A stretch of 64,000 bases of DNA, from NCBI RefSeq assembly GCF_000368065.1, contig NZ_KB851200.1, positions 263,827 to 327,826 on the forward strand, read 5' to 3'. The stretch is from Acinetobacter seifertii. GTDB lineage: Bacteria; Pseudomonadota; Gammaproteobacteria; Pseudomonadales; Moraxellaceae. Below the pieces are notes generated by a model. The model was not told the DNA's origin. It searched no databases and was given only the letters and a program-made list of their open reading frames with translations. A program made the position numbers and the translations under genes. Within the stretch, counting starts at the first letter, position 1, and every line of letters begins with the position of its first letter. Shown one piece after another: positions 53,582 through 63,884 of the stretch.

Positions 53582-54975
53582 GTACATCAAATACATCGTC
53601 TCCTATGGATCAGAACGTATTTGATCCACAAGCTGCTGCTCAGGCACGTGATCGCCGTAAAAAAGTGATTGAAAAATCATTGGCGAAGCGTCACCGCAAA
53701 GAAAAAGCTTTCCGTATTGCTGGTTTATCGGCAGTTGTTATTGGTCTTGCATTCGTTGCGCTATTGTTCGGTAGTATTTTGGCAAAAGGTTTACCAGCAT
53801 TTTGGCAAACCAGCATGAATGTTCCAGTTTACTTTGACCCTAAAGTGATTGATGCGGGTCCTGTGCCTGTTCGTACTCAGGGTGAAACACCGGCGCATTA
53901 CCAAGAACGTTATGTCGATTGGCAAACAAAAATGGGTATGGTGGATTGGGATAGCCTGATCGTAAATGGTATGGTTGCTAAAGACCCTTCACTTGAGTCA
54001 CAGCGCGATTCCTTACGTAGTCTATATGCAAGTTCTGAAGCTTATCGTTTACGTGACATGGTATTTGCTGACCCATCGCTGATTGGTAAAAAAGAGAACC
54101 TTACTTTCTTGGGCGATGCTAACGTAGACGTATGGTTAAAAGGTAACATTGACCGCTCATTACCAGATGACCAGCAACAGCTTGACCCGGAAACTCGTAA
54201 GCTTGCAGATGATTTGAAAGCAAAAGGTATTCTCGAAAATACATTTAATACCAATTTATTTACAAATCCGGACTCTCGTAGTTCACCAGCAATTAGTGGT
54301 CTTGCAGGTGCATTCATGGGCTCGTTATTTATGATGCTGATTGTGATCATTATTTCGATCCCAATTGGGGTAGCGAGTGCTATTTATCTGGAAGAGTTTG
54401 CACCAAAGAACTTTCTTACAGACATTATTGAAGTCAACATTAATAACCTTGCGGCTGTTCCTTCAATTGTGTTCGGTTTGCTTGGTGCAGCCATTTTCAT
54501 TGGCTGGATGCACTTACCATTGTCGGCTCCGTTTGTTGGTGGTTTGGTACTAAGTTTAATGACATTACCAACAGTCATTATTACAACCCGTGCTTCTTTA
54601 AAAGCTGTGCCACCATCAATTCGTCAAGCTGCACTTGGTTTGGGGGCTTCAAAAGTACAAACCGTTTTCCATCATGTTTTACCTTTGGCGATGCCAGGGA
54701 TCATGACAGGTTCAATTATTGGTGTTGCACACGCCCTTGGTGAAACTGCGCCGTTACTTTTAATCGGAATGAGTGCATTCGTTGCAAGTATTCCAACAAC
54801 TCCATTTGATCAAGCAACTGCTTTACCTGTTCAAGTTTACTTATGGCAGGGCAATGAGTTGCGTAACTTCTTCGAAGGCCGTACTGCTGCTGCGATTATC
54901 GTACTTCTTGCATTAATGATTGGTTTAAACAGCCTTGCAATTTGGTTACGTAAAAAGTTCGAAGTGCGTTGGTAA
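53578..54975 (+). CDS. pstA: Phosphate ABC transporter permease PstA
   Basis: Second permease subunit, 465 aa. A basic N-terminal stretch (DRRKKVIEKSLAKRHRKEKA) precedes the first helix. About 160 residues lie between helix one and the permease core, an insertion absent from the smaller E. coli protein and probably periplasmic. The core has VNINNLAAVPSIVFGLLGAA and the EAA-like SIRQAALGLGASKVQTVFHH. It overlaps pstC by four bases and precedes pstB by 13 bp. Confidence 0.93.
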   Translation: MSTSNTSSPMDQNVFDPQAAAQARDRRKKVIEKSLAKRHRKEKAFRIAGLSAVVIGLAFVALLFGSILAKGLPAFWQTSMNVPVYFDPKVIDAGPVPVRTQGETPAHYQERYVDWQTKMGMVDWDSLIVNGMVAKDPSLESQRDSLRSLYASSEAYRLRDMVFADPSLIGKKENLTFLGDANVDVWLKGNIDRSLPDDQQQLDPETRKLADDLKAKGILENTFNTNLFTNPDSRSSPAISGLAGAFMGSLFMMLIVIIISIPIGVASAIYLEEFAPKNFLTDIIEVNINNLAAVPSIVFGLLGAAIFIGWMHLPLSAPFVGGLVLSLMTLPTVIITTRASLKAVPPSIRQAALGLGASKVQTVFHHVLPLAMPGIMTGSIIGVAHALGETAPLLLIGMSAFVASIPTTPFDQATALPVQVYLWQGNELRNFFEGRTAAAIIVLLALMIGLNSLAIWLRKKFEVRW

Positions 54976-54988
54976 TAGAGGATAAATA

Positions 54989-55891
54989 ATGAATACTATT
55001 GATATTACGAATTCCTTAGAAAAGGATAAGTTGGTGAATACTGAACAGTCTCAATTTACAGATAAGCCGCTGAACCATGGCACTTCATATGTTTCGCATT
55101 TTGAACCGCAAACTTCAAAAAAGCAGAACTCAACTGAAATCAAAATTAGTGCACAAGATGCCCATGTTTACTATGGCGACTTTGAAGCAATTAAAGGCAT
55201 CGATTTAGATATCTATCAAAATGAAGTGATTGCATTCATTGGACCATCAGGTTGTGGTAAATCGACTTTCCTACGTACTCTAAACCGTATGAATGACACG
55301 ATTGATGGTTGCCGTGTAACAGGTAAGATCACTTTAGATAATAAAAATATCTATGATCCAAATCTGGACGTTGTATTGCTACGTGCTCAGGTGGGCATGG
55401 TATTCCAAAAGCCAAACCCATTTCCTAAATCTATTTTTGATAACGTTGCTTATGGACCAAAGCTACACGGTCTAGCACGTGATAAATACGACCTAGAAGA
55501 AATCGTTGAAAATAGCTTGCGTAAAGCGGGCTTATGGGAAGAAGTGAAAGACCGTTTGAATCAGCCGGGTACAGGTTTATCTGGTGGTCAGCAGCAACGT
55601 TTATGTATTGCACGTACGATTGCAGTAAGTCCTGAAGTTATTCTGATGGATGAACCATGTTCTGCACTTGATCCAATTGCAACAGCAAAAGTGGAAGAGC
55701 TTATTTCAGAACTTTCTGATCAATATACGATTGTGATTGTAACGCACTCAATGCAACAAGCAGCACGTGTTTCAGACCGTACAGCTTACTTCCATTTAGG
55801 TGATCTGATCGAAGTAAACTCTACAGAAAAAGTATTTACGCAACCTGATCATCAATTAACAGAAGCGTACATTACTGGCCGTTTCGGTTAA
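54989..55891 (+). CDS. pstB: Phosphate ABC transporter ATP-binding protein
   Basis: ATPase of the phosphate importer, 300 aa. It has Walker [20 protein letters not shown], the Q-loop [20 protein letters not shown], signature [16 protein letters not shown], Walker [14 protein letters not shown] and the H-loop [13 protein letters not shown]. About 45 extra residues at the N-terminus precede the ABC fold. It is the last gene of the operon. phoU, often next in gammaproteobacteria, is not adjacent; a terminator and a SohB-like gene follow. Confidence 0.97.
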   Translation: MNTIDITNSLEKDKLVNTEQSQFTDKPLNHGTSYVSHFEPQTSKKQNSTEIKISAQDAHVYYGDFEAIKGIDLDIYQNEVIAFIGPSGCGKSTFLRTLNRMNDTIDGCRVTGKITLDNKNIYDPNLDVVLLRAQVGMVFQKPNPFPKSIFDNVAYGPKLHGLARDKYDLEEIVENSLRKAGLWEEVKDRLNQPGTGLSGGQQQRLCIARTIAVSPEVILMDEPCSALDPIATAKVEELISELSDQYTIVIVTHSMQQAARVSDRTAYFHLGDLIEVNSTEKVFTQPDHQLTEAYITGRFG

Positions 55892-55907
55892 TTTATAGCT
55901 GTAAAAG

Positions 55908-55933
55908 AAAAAGAGCCTTGTGCTCTTTTTTTT
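55908..55933 (+). terminator. Terminator of pstSCAB
   Basis: Stem AAAGAGC / GCTCTTT with loop CTTGT, followed by a run of T. Confidence 0.88.
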
Positions 55934-56038
55934 ATTCAATAAATGAAAATGAATCTATTTTGCAAAATCGCTATTGAATTTTAATCAAAAGAACCACATC
56001 TTAAGGCTATAAAGACAAACTTATGAGCATAGAATTTT

Positions 56039-57001
56039 ATGTTATTCCATTTGCCTAAACTCCCTGCGGAAATACGTGTTAGTCATTTAAATGCACGTGT
56101 AAATGAACAGAGAAAAAAAATTGCACAAACCACAGCAAGTCGTTTAGAGCTTTTACAATTAGCTCAACAACTTGCGAAAGAAGCTAAAATCCGCCGTAAG
56201 AACAATCAGAAAATTTTTGTTTTAGATTTTAAAGGTGATATTCAGGCATCTGCGGTTGAAAATCTTCGTGAAGAAATCACACTTATTTTAGCAACGGCTA
56301 AAGCCGGACGCGACCGTGTTGTGGTACGCCTTGAAAGTCCAGGTGGTATGGTTCATGGTTATGGACTGGCAGCAGCTCAGTTGGTTCGTTTGCGTGACGC
56401 AGGTTTTCATTTAACAATTTGTGTCGACAAGGTTGCTGCAAGTGGCGGCTATATGATGGCTTGTATTGCGAATGAAATTATTTCTGCGCCATTTGCTGTT
56501 GTTGGTTCGATTGGTGTCGTTGCTCAGGTTCCAAATTTCAATCGTCTTTTAAAACAGCATAACGTTGACTTCGAACTTTATACAGCAGGGCAATATAAGC
56601 GTACTGTGACCATGTTTGGTGAAAATACGCCTGAAGGTAAAGCGAAGTTTGAAGAAGAGCTACAACAAACACATATCTTGTTTAAGCACTTTGTAGAGAA
56701 GTATCGTCCACAGCTGAATGTAGATAAAGTTGCTACAGGCGAGCATTGGTATGGACAAGATGCGCTTGATTTAAACCTTGTAGATAAACTAGAAACATCT
56801 GATGAGTATTTATTAGCTTTATTACCTCAGCATGATGTCTATGTGATCAACACACGTAAAAAGGCAACTTTGGGTGAAAAGTTGGGTTTACAAGCTGCTC
56901 AAATGGCGGATAGCCTGATTCCGGCGGTAATGAATAAAGTTGCAGACACTTTGGCAAAAGCGAATTCAACGCTAGTTCAGATGCGTGATACAAAATTTTA
57001 A
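56039..57001 (+). CDS. sohB: S49-family peptidase, SohB-like, without the N-terminal membrane helix
   Basis: A 320-aa S49 (signal-peptide-peptidase) serine peptidase. The S49 core has VVVRLESPGGMVHGYGLAA, the catalytic serine in VAASGGYMMACIANEI and the lysine in AGQYKRTVTMFGENTPEGKA. E. coli SohB is about 349 aa with an N-terminal membrane helix; here the first ~70 residues are basic and helical (RIRVSH-type, KEAKIRRKNNQK) with no hydrophobic segment. It may be cytoplasmic or peripheral. It ends at its own terminator. Confidence 0.85.
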   Translation: MLFHLPKLPAEIRVSHLNARVNEQRKKIAQTTASRLELLQLAQQLAKEAKIRRKNNQKIFVLDFKGDIQASAVENLREEITLILATAKAGRDRVVVRLESPGGMVHGYGLAAAQLVRLRDAGFHLTICVDKVAASGGYMMACIANEIISAPFAVVGSIGVVAQVPNFNRLLKQHNVDFELYTAGQYKRTVTMFGENTPEGKAKFEEELQQTHILFKHFVEKYRPQLNVDKVATGEHWYGQDALDLNLVDKLETSDEYLLALLPQHDVYVINTRKKATLGEKLGLQAAQMADSLIPAVMNKVADTLAKANSTLVQMRDTKF

Positions 57002-57017
57002 TTAAGATATTTATAAA

Positions 57018-57050
57018 AGAAAGAGCACCTTAATGGGTGCTCTTTTTATA
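57018..57050 (+). terminator. Terminator of the SohB-like gene
   Basis: Stem AAAGAGCACC / GGTGCTCTTT with loop TTAATG, followed by TTTATAT. Confidence 0.9.
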
Positions 57051-57134
57051 TCGATGATTAAAAGAATTTGCTTAATATTTGTTTAAGTTTCAATTGCCAA
57101 AGTAGGAGCTAATTCCTAAGTTTTGAGTTTTGTG

Positions 57135-57752
57135 ATGTCAAAGACTTTGTCGCATATTGATATTCTCATAAGAATTTTACACATCATTATTATGATTGCT
57201 TTTACTGGAGCTTACTTTACAGGCGATAATGAAGACCTACATCAAGTGCATATGATGTTTGGTTATATACTTCTCATCAGTATTACCATACGAGTTATTT
57301 GGCATTTTTTAAGTCCCCGTGTTTCAAATAGCGCACCATTTGGCATAAAAAAGCGCAGCAGTATGGCATTCAATGCAATTAAAAAATCATTTAGTCATGC
57401 AAATTCAGCAAGTATTTTTTCGAAAAATTCAATTCAACTGTTCAGCATTGGACTATTTCAAGCTTCGATTGTATTTATTTTCATACTCATTCCTGTTGTT
57501 GTAGCACTTGGATACGGAACAGAGCACTTTACTTATTCTTTGAGAGACTTACATTCATTTTTCGCAAACTTATTTTTAGCCTTAGTTATCGTGCATCTTT
57601 CGACACTTGTTTTAAATAGCATACTTGCGAAACGCTTTCAGGGTTGGACTATGCTTAAGATGACACTTGCTGATAAGAAAATAACGAATTATATGGCTTT
57701 ATTTGTTTTAGTCCTTATAGGTGCATTTAGCTACTTTTACTTAGGAATGTAA
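57135..57752 (+). CDS. Cytochrome b561-type membrane haem protein
   Basis: A 205-aa protein with about four helices (about 10-30, 42-62, 105-128 and 145-165) and a short final helix. Histidines on opposite helices (LIRILHIIIM, LHQVHMMFGY, RDLHSFFANLFLALVIVHL) are placed like haem ligands of prokaryotic b561 and hydrogenase-type cytochromes. Redox partner unknown. The ribosome site is poor: AGGAG lies 25 bases before the ATG at 57135 and 13 before a TTG at 57123, so the start is uncertain. The IS1-family element sits 39 bp past its stop. Confidence 0.8.
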   Translation: MSKTLSHIDILIRILHIIIMIAFTGAYFTGDNEDLHQVHMMFGYILLISITIRVIWHFLSPRVSNSAPFGIKKRSSMAFNAIKKSFSHANSASIFSKNSIQLFSIGLFQASIVFIFILIPVVVALGYGTEHFTYSLRDLHSFFANLFLALVIVHLSTLVLNSILAKRFQGWTMLKMTLADKKITNYMALFVLVLIGAFSYFYLGM

Positions 57753-57791
57753 TATATACGTTTTATGTCTGTCCTGTTTAGTTATATTTTG

Positions 57792-58579
57792 GGTGGTGTT
57801 TCAAAAAGTATGCTGAAACAAAGCAGGTTGAATTTTGATAAAATAGAGAAATGCGAATAACTCTAGAAATCAAATGTCCAACCTGCCTCAGTGACAGTAT
57901 AAAGAAAAATGGCATCAAAGTAGATGGGAAACAAAACTATCAGTGCAAAGACTGTAAACGTCAGTTTATTGGTGACCATGCTCTGAGCTATCTAGGATGT
58001 AATTCAGGCATTACTCGAAAAATATTACAGTTGATGGTCAGAGGTAGTGGTATACGAGATATCGCTGAAGTTGAGCGAATCAGTATCGGTAAAGTTTTAC
58101 GTACTTTAACCGAATCGACCTACCAAATTCAGCCTAAACAAAGTCATTATGAGTCTCTTGAAGTTGATGAGTTTTGGACTTTTGTGGGAAATAAAAATAA
58201 TAAACAATGGCTTATTTACGCCTACCATCGAGAAACAGGTGAGATTGTTGCTTATGTTTGGGGTAAAAGAGACTTAGCTACAGTTCAACGATTGAAAACA
58301 AAGCTTAAACAATTAGGTATTCACTACACCCGAATTGCAAGTGATCATTGGGACAGTTTCATAACTGCTTTTAAAAACTGCAAGCAAAGTATTGGTAAAT
58401 TTTTTACTGTAGGTATTGAAGGTAATAATTGCAAAATAAGGCATCGAATTAGGCGTGGTTTTAGAAGGAGTTGTAATTTTTCAAAAAAGATTGAAAACCA
58501 TTTTAAAGCTTTCGACTTAACCTTTTTTTACATCAATAATGGCTTCATTTAATGTCAGCATACTTTTTGAAACACCACC
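57792..58579 (+). mobile_element. IS1-family insertion sequence, 788 bp, complete
   Basis: Perfect 25-bp inverted repeats begin GGTGGTGTTTCAAAAAGTAT at 57792 and end at 58579. Perfect 8-bp direct repeats ATATTTTG flank it (57784-57791 and 58580-58587), so it is an intact transposition product. It carries one transposase on the plus strand, reading toward the adhesin gene. It lies 163 bp before the Blp2-like start, between that gene and cytochrome b561. Confidence 0.97.
57851..58552 (+). CDS. IS1-family transposase, single-frame type
   Basis: A 233-aa transposase fused in one frame, unlike classic IS1, which needs a -1 frameshift between insA and insB. The N-terminal zinc finger has CPTCLSD and YQCKDCKRQFI. 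The DDE core shows the first aspartate in SLEVDEFWTFVGN, the second in TRIASDHWDSFITAF and the glutamate in VGIEGNNCKIRHRIRR. The frame is intact. Confidence 0.95.
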   Translation: MRITLEIKCPTCLSDSIKKNGIKVDGKQNYQCKDCKRQFIGDHALSYLGCNSGITRKILQLMVRGSGIRDIAEVERISIGKVLRTLTESTYQIQPKQSHYESLEVDEFWTFVGNKNNKQWLIYAYHRETGEIVAYVWGKRDLATVQRLKTKLKQLGIHYTRIASDHWDSFITAFKNCKQSIGKFFTVGIEGNNCKIRHRIRRGFRRSCNFSKKIENHFKAFDLTFFYINNGFI

Positions 58580-58742
58580 ATATTTTGAATGGAAAGTAAA
58601 AAAATATTATTGATAAATATACTTATTGAATTGTGATGAGTAAGTGATTTTGATATTTTAGGCAACAATAAAATAGCTTTTAGATGACTCATTTAAAAAG
58701 TTAAACATTTAAAAATATAACTGAAATTCAGGATAGGAAATA

Positions 58743-60926
58743 ATGACAAGAATAATTGTGGCATCCAAAAAGGGTTTGGACGTTCTGCAAGATGGTCAGC
58801 TCAATAAAGTAATTTTGAATCAACCTACGATCATCCAAATTGGTATCAGTCAAAAAGATATTGCATCGATGGAAAAACAGGGTGGGCGGCTAGTCATCCA
58901 CTTAAAGAATGGCGAGACAATTGTCTTAGAAAATTTCTTTAATGAAGCAACAAATACAACAGAGCATTCCCTTGTTTTTCCGACTGAACATGGAAAATTT
59001 GTTGAAGCACAATTCGATGCCCAAGGTAAAGTAATCGACTATAAAGGCTTAAATCACGTTACAGACTTAGGTTACGGCAGTACTAGTCCAGCCGCTGCAA
59101 ACATCGCGGTTGATAGTGATCCAAGTTTTTCAATGGGAAGCGTACTTAAAGCAGGTCTAGCAGTTTTAGCTGCGGAAGGACTATATCTTTGGGCTTTTAA
59201 GAAAGATGATAAGGAGGATTCATCAAGTGCGCCTGATTTAATCGCACCTGCTGCTCCTACAGCTACGCTTGCTGATGATACCGTGACAGTGACTGGTAAA
59301 ACTGAAGCGAATGCAAAAATCTATCTTAAAGATGCCGCAGGCAATACGGTTGCATCAGGTGTTGCAGATGCAAGTGGTAACTACACGATTAAATTAGATA
59401 AGCCACTCGTGAATGGTGATAAATTAAATGTTATTGCTCAGGATGGAGCTGGAAATAATTCAAAAGCGACTGTTGTAACAGGAACAAAAGATACAATTGC
59501 CCCAGATGCTCCACAGGCTCAATTGAACGATGATGGATCATTGGTAACTGGTAAGGCTGAAGCAAATGCAAAAATCACAGTTTATGATGCCACTGGCAAA
59601 GTATTAGGAACTGTTTTTGCAAATAAAGATGGTATCTATTCTTTAAAAATTACTCCACCATTAACTAGTGAAGCCGGAGGCAAAGTAGTTGCCGAAGATG
59701 CTGCTGGTAATAAATCTGAAGAAGTTAAAATTATTGCGGGTAAAGACACTGTACCACCAGCTTCCCCTTTTGTTGAAGTTAACAAAGAAGGGTCGGTAAT
59801 ACATGGTAAAACCGAAGCAAATGCAAAAGTTCAAATTAAAGATGCAGATGGCAAAGTCATTGGAACTGGCATGGCGGATGCCCAAGGTGACTTTCAAATT
59901 ACGCTTTCACCTGCTTTAAAAGAGTCTCAAAAAGGTACAGTAGTTGTTGAAGATGCAGCTGGTAATACGTCTAAGCCTGTCGAGATTAAACCAGGTTTTG
60001 ATTCGATTGCTCCTGATAAACCAACTGCTCAAATTAATGCAGAGGGTAATTCGGTAACTGGTACAGCCGAAGCAAATGCCAAAATTGAAATAAAAGATGT
60101 GACAGGTAAGGTTATTGGTAGTGGAACAGCAGATGCGAATGGAAAATTTACTATTAGCATTTCACCAGCATTAACTGATAACAGTCATGGTTCTGTTTCA
60201 GCCATCGATAACGCTGGAAACCGGTCTGAAAGCTTCGATATTGTGGGTACGAAAGATACTATTCCTCCAACAAAACCTATATTAAATAGCGCAGAAGATG
60301 ATGTCGGTGATGTAAAAGGCACTATTGGATCTGGCTCAGAAACGGATGATGCTAGACCAAAACTTACAGGTTCAGGCGAGGCAAATGCGACGCTTACGAT
60401 TTATGATAATGGTATTGCAATTGGAGTAGTGACTGTATCAACTGGTAAATCATGGACATTTACATTTGATAAAGACTTAGCTTTGGGTAAGCATAGCATT
60501 ACTTTGACTCAAACTGATGCGGCAGGGCTTACGAGTGAAGCAAGCTCTCCATTTATCTTTTATGTAGTTGCACCGAAAACTGCAAGTTTAGCTGATGCCT
60601 CAGTAGATATGTTGGGTACACATGAACCAGCTTTAGCAGATAGTGTTGGACTGAGTACTTTAAAAGTCGCACAAAATACAACACCTGAGACCAATACTCA
60701 GCAGAAAACTGTTCCTATAGATGATTTATTGAAAAGTTCTTCTGCGAGTGACTCAGATCCAGTGGCAAAGCTTTTAGCATCGACTGCATTAAAGCCTACA
60801 CAAGCACCTGAACAAACTGATGTAAATACTTCAGTTGACCAGACAATAAATCTTGATCAAATTTTACCAAATACGACTTCTTCACCTTTGCAAAATATTT
60901 TAGAACAGACTTATCCGGTTGTTTAA
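58743..60926 (+). CDS. blp2: Bap-like biofilm adhesin, BLP2-like
   Basis: A 727-aa protein of the biofilm-associated (Bap) group. The N-terminal BapA-prefix-like domain (1-120) reads RIIVASKKGLDVLQDGQLNK with LVIHLKNGETIVLENFF. A hydrophobic segment follows (VLKAGLAVLAAEGLYLWAF, about 137-155). Then come four Ig-like repeats of exactly 85 aa (D-x-I/V-A/P-P starts, GKAEANAKI cores), a longer divergent fifth, and an acidic tail (about 610-727). It has no classical signal peptide; Bap proteins are exported by type I secretion. It is smaller than Bap and BLP1. An IS1-family element lies 163 bp upstream. Confidence 0.88.
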   Translation: MTRIIVASKKGLDVLQDGQLNKVILNQPTIIQIGISQKDIASMEKQGGRLVIHLKNGETIVLENFFNEATNTTEHSLVFPTEHGKFVEAQFDAQGKVIDYKGLNHVTDLGYGSTSPAAANIAVDSDPSFSMGSVLKAGLAVLAAEGLYLWAFKKDDKEDSSSAPDLIAPAAPTATLADDTVTVTGKTEANAKIYLKDAAGNTVASGVADASGNYTIKLDKPLVNGDKLNVIAQDGAGNNSKATVVTGTKDTIAPDAPQAQLNDDGSLVTGKAEANAKITVYDATGKVLGTVFANKDGIYSLKITPPLTSEAGGKVVAEDAAGNKSEEVKIIAGKDTVPPASPFVEVNKEGSVIHGKTEANAKVQIKDADGKVIGTGMADAQGDFQITLSPALKESQKGTVVVEDAAGNTSKPVEIKPGFDSIAPDKPTAQINAEGNSVTGTAEANAKIEIKDVTGKVIGSGTADANGKFTISISPALTDNSHGSVSAIDNAGNRSESFDIVGTKDTIPPTKPILNSAEDDVGDVKGTIGSGSETDDARPKLTGSGEANATLTIYDNGIAIGVVTVSTGKSWTFTFDKDLALGKHSITLTQTDAAGLTSEASSPFIFYVVAPKTASLADASVDMLGTHEPALADSVGLSTLKVAQNTTPETNTQQKTVPIDDLLKSSSASDSDPVAKLLASTALKPTQAPEQTDVNTSVDQTINLDQILPNTTSSPLQNILEQTYPVV
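59235..60254 (+). repeat. Four in-frame 255-bp repeats encoding Ig-like domains of the Bap-like adhesin
   Basis: The repeat starts D-x-I/V-A/P-P fall at 59235, 59490, 59745 and 60000, exactly 255 bp apart, with the next unit starting at 60255. The amino acids are similar but not identical, so the DNA has drifted. In-frame recombination could change the copy number. Confidence 0.9.
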
Positions 60927-60944
60927 AAGACTCTATGTAAAATA

Positions 60945-60971
60945 TAAAAGCGCTCAATGAGCGCTTTTTAC
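60945..60971 (+). terminator. Terminator of the Bap-like gene
   Basis: Stem AAAAGCGCT / AGCGCTTTT with loop CAATG and a T-run, between convergent genes. Confidence 0.9.
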
Positions 60972-60977
60972 TTATGG

Positions 60978-61613
60978 CTAATTTTTGATTTTCGGTGTTG
61001 TTATAAGAGTAATAACTCCATAAACAATTGATCCAATTGTGGCGAGTAACATGTCTTTATGAGCATCCCACATGTCGCCTTGTTGCCCATTATAATTTTC
61101 AGCTTGTTCAGGTGATAAGCCAATAGCAATGAGCCATTCGATCAGTTCATAAAAAACACTAGATGCCATCACGAATTGAACTACAAGTAAAAATAGGGAA
61201 AACGGACGTGCAGTCGGCAACCAAACTTGAAAAACGCGATAAATAAGAGGGTAGAGCAAAGCACCATATGAAAAGTGCACAAGTCGATCATACATATTGC
61301 GAGACCAACCCATGTATTCATCTAAATTAAAATGAAAGATGTGCTGAATCCAGTCGTTATACGGAACGTATGAATACAGATAATGAGCACCAATTACGTG
61401 GATTAAAAGAAACAGTAAATAAAAACAAAAACTTAAAAAATCGAGACCAATTTTTTTGAAAATAATAAAAAGTAAAATCAGCATTAAAATAGTGCCGGAT
61501 TGATGAAGTAAGTAAGCTTCAAACTCCAGAGGATTGATACCTGAAACAATAATGGCAATCAAAAGCAGGCTGATTGCAATATAGTGTTTAAGTTGAAATT
61601 TTTTTTCGATCAT
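60978..61613 (-). CDS. DUF2238/YjdF-family membrane protein
   Basis: A 211-aa inner-membrane protein with about six helices. It looks like the DUF2238 (YjdF) family: YDRLVHFSYGALLYPLIYRV, SSVFYELIEWLIAI and a late QQGDMWDAHKDMLLATIGSI segment with conserved acidic residues and histidines. The function of the family is unknown. It is convergent with the Bap-like gene and downstream of purB's terminator. Confidence 0.85.
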   Translation of the reverse strand: MIEKKFQLKHYIAISLLLIAIIVSGINPLEFEAYLLHQSGTILMLILLFIIFKKIGLDFLSFCFYLLFLLIHVIGAHYLYSYVPYNDWIQHIFHFNLDEYMGWSRNMYDRLVHFSYGALLYPLIYRVFQVWLPTARPFSLFLLVVQFVMASSVFYELIEWLIAIGLSPEQAENYNGQQGDMWDAHKDMLLATIGSIVYGVITLITTPKIKN

Positions 61614-61651
61614 TTTATGGAAAACTTTATTTTGATGAGTATAAGTGTAAT

Positions 61652-61679
61652 AAAAAAGCGAAGCCTAGGCTTCGCTTTT
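61652..61679 (-). terminator. Terminator of purB
   Basis: Stem AAAGCGAAGCC / GGCTTCGCTTT with loop TA; the minus-strand T-run lies on the side away from purB. Confidence 0.9.
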
Positions 61680-61693
61680 GATTAACTTTTTAA

Positions 61694-63091
<1,398 letters not shown>

Positions 63092-63136
63092 TTAATGCTG
63101 GAATAAACATAAAACAAAAATAATCTCGTTACAGCG

Positions 63137-63871
63137 TTAGATAACTTGGTACTGTAAACGAGCAAGTGCTTGAATATCCTGTAGCAATTTACGTTTGCTA
63201 AAAATCATGTTCCATGAACTACCGCCGAGTTGTCGCCATAAATGAGCCATTTGTAGCCCTGTAAACAGACAAGCACGAATACGGTTAGTATGGTTGGTAT
63301 CTTTAAATGCCTCAGCATTACCACGAACAAGAATACGTGGATTAATTTGCCCAGCGGTATCTACATAGGTTTGCGCCAAATTGGCTAAAATACTTGGGTG
63401 TAAATAGTTATTATCGAAAAAAGAAAGCTGTTTTAAAATTTTCTGCTGTGCTTTTTCAATAATCGCTACATATTCAGGATTGCTATAGACCTTTTTTTCT
63501 AATTGCAAAAGTGACATCGCATAAGACATGGGAAGTTTTGCACTACGCATTTTAGGCAAACGAGATTTAGGCGCATTGGTAAAAGGCTGCGTAATACAAT
63601 TTTCGAGTGTCTTAAGACCTAATGAAATATCAGCCAGTTGATTAAAAAAATCTAAAGTCTGAACATTATTATTATTTATTGTAGGGCGAATATTTAAACT
63701 CGCCTTTATTAATAACTCAAAATAGAAATTACCGCTTTCACCAATACTTTGTTGTCCAGTCATGGCAGTCATATGCGTAAGCTGGGTCGCTTGGAATACC
63801 CCAGCCAAAGCAAGGGCACGGTTTTGGCGAACATTCAAGGCTTGTGATTGTTGAAAGGGTAACTCCACCAT
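63137..63871 (-). CDS. hflD: HflD-family protein (high-frequency lysogenization protein homologue)
   Basis: A 244-aa helical protein like E. coli HflD, a membrane-associated factor that promotes degradation of phage lambda CII. Its cellular role is less clear. The start region [19 protein letters not shown] and the tail [20 protein letters not shown] with [16 protein letters not shown] match the family. AAGGGA nine bases before the ATG at 63869-63871 supports this start; longer frames would overlap mnmA by up to 26 bp. Its neighbours are mnmA and purB. Confidence 0.9.
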   Translation of the reverse strand: MVELPFQQSQALNVRQNRALALAGVFQATQLTHMTAMTGQQSIGESGNFYFELLIKASLNIRPTINNNNVQTLDFFNQLADISLGLKTLENCITQPFTNAPKSRLPKMRSAKLPMSYAMSLLQLEKKVYSNPEYVAIIEKAQQKILKQLSFFDNNYLHPSILANLAQTYVDTAGQINPRILVRGNAEAFKDTNHTNRIRACLFTGLQMAHLWRQLGGSSWNMIFSKRKLLQDIQALARLQYQVI

Positions 63872-63884
63872 GCCATCCATTCCC

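Noticed and set aside
59235..60254. A CRISPR-like or satellite array
   Set aside because: The 255-bp periodic units are in-frame Ig-like domains of one protein, not short repeats with spacers.
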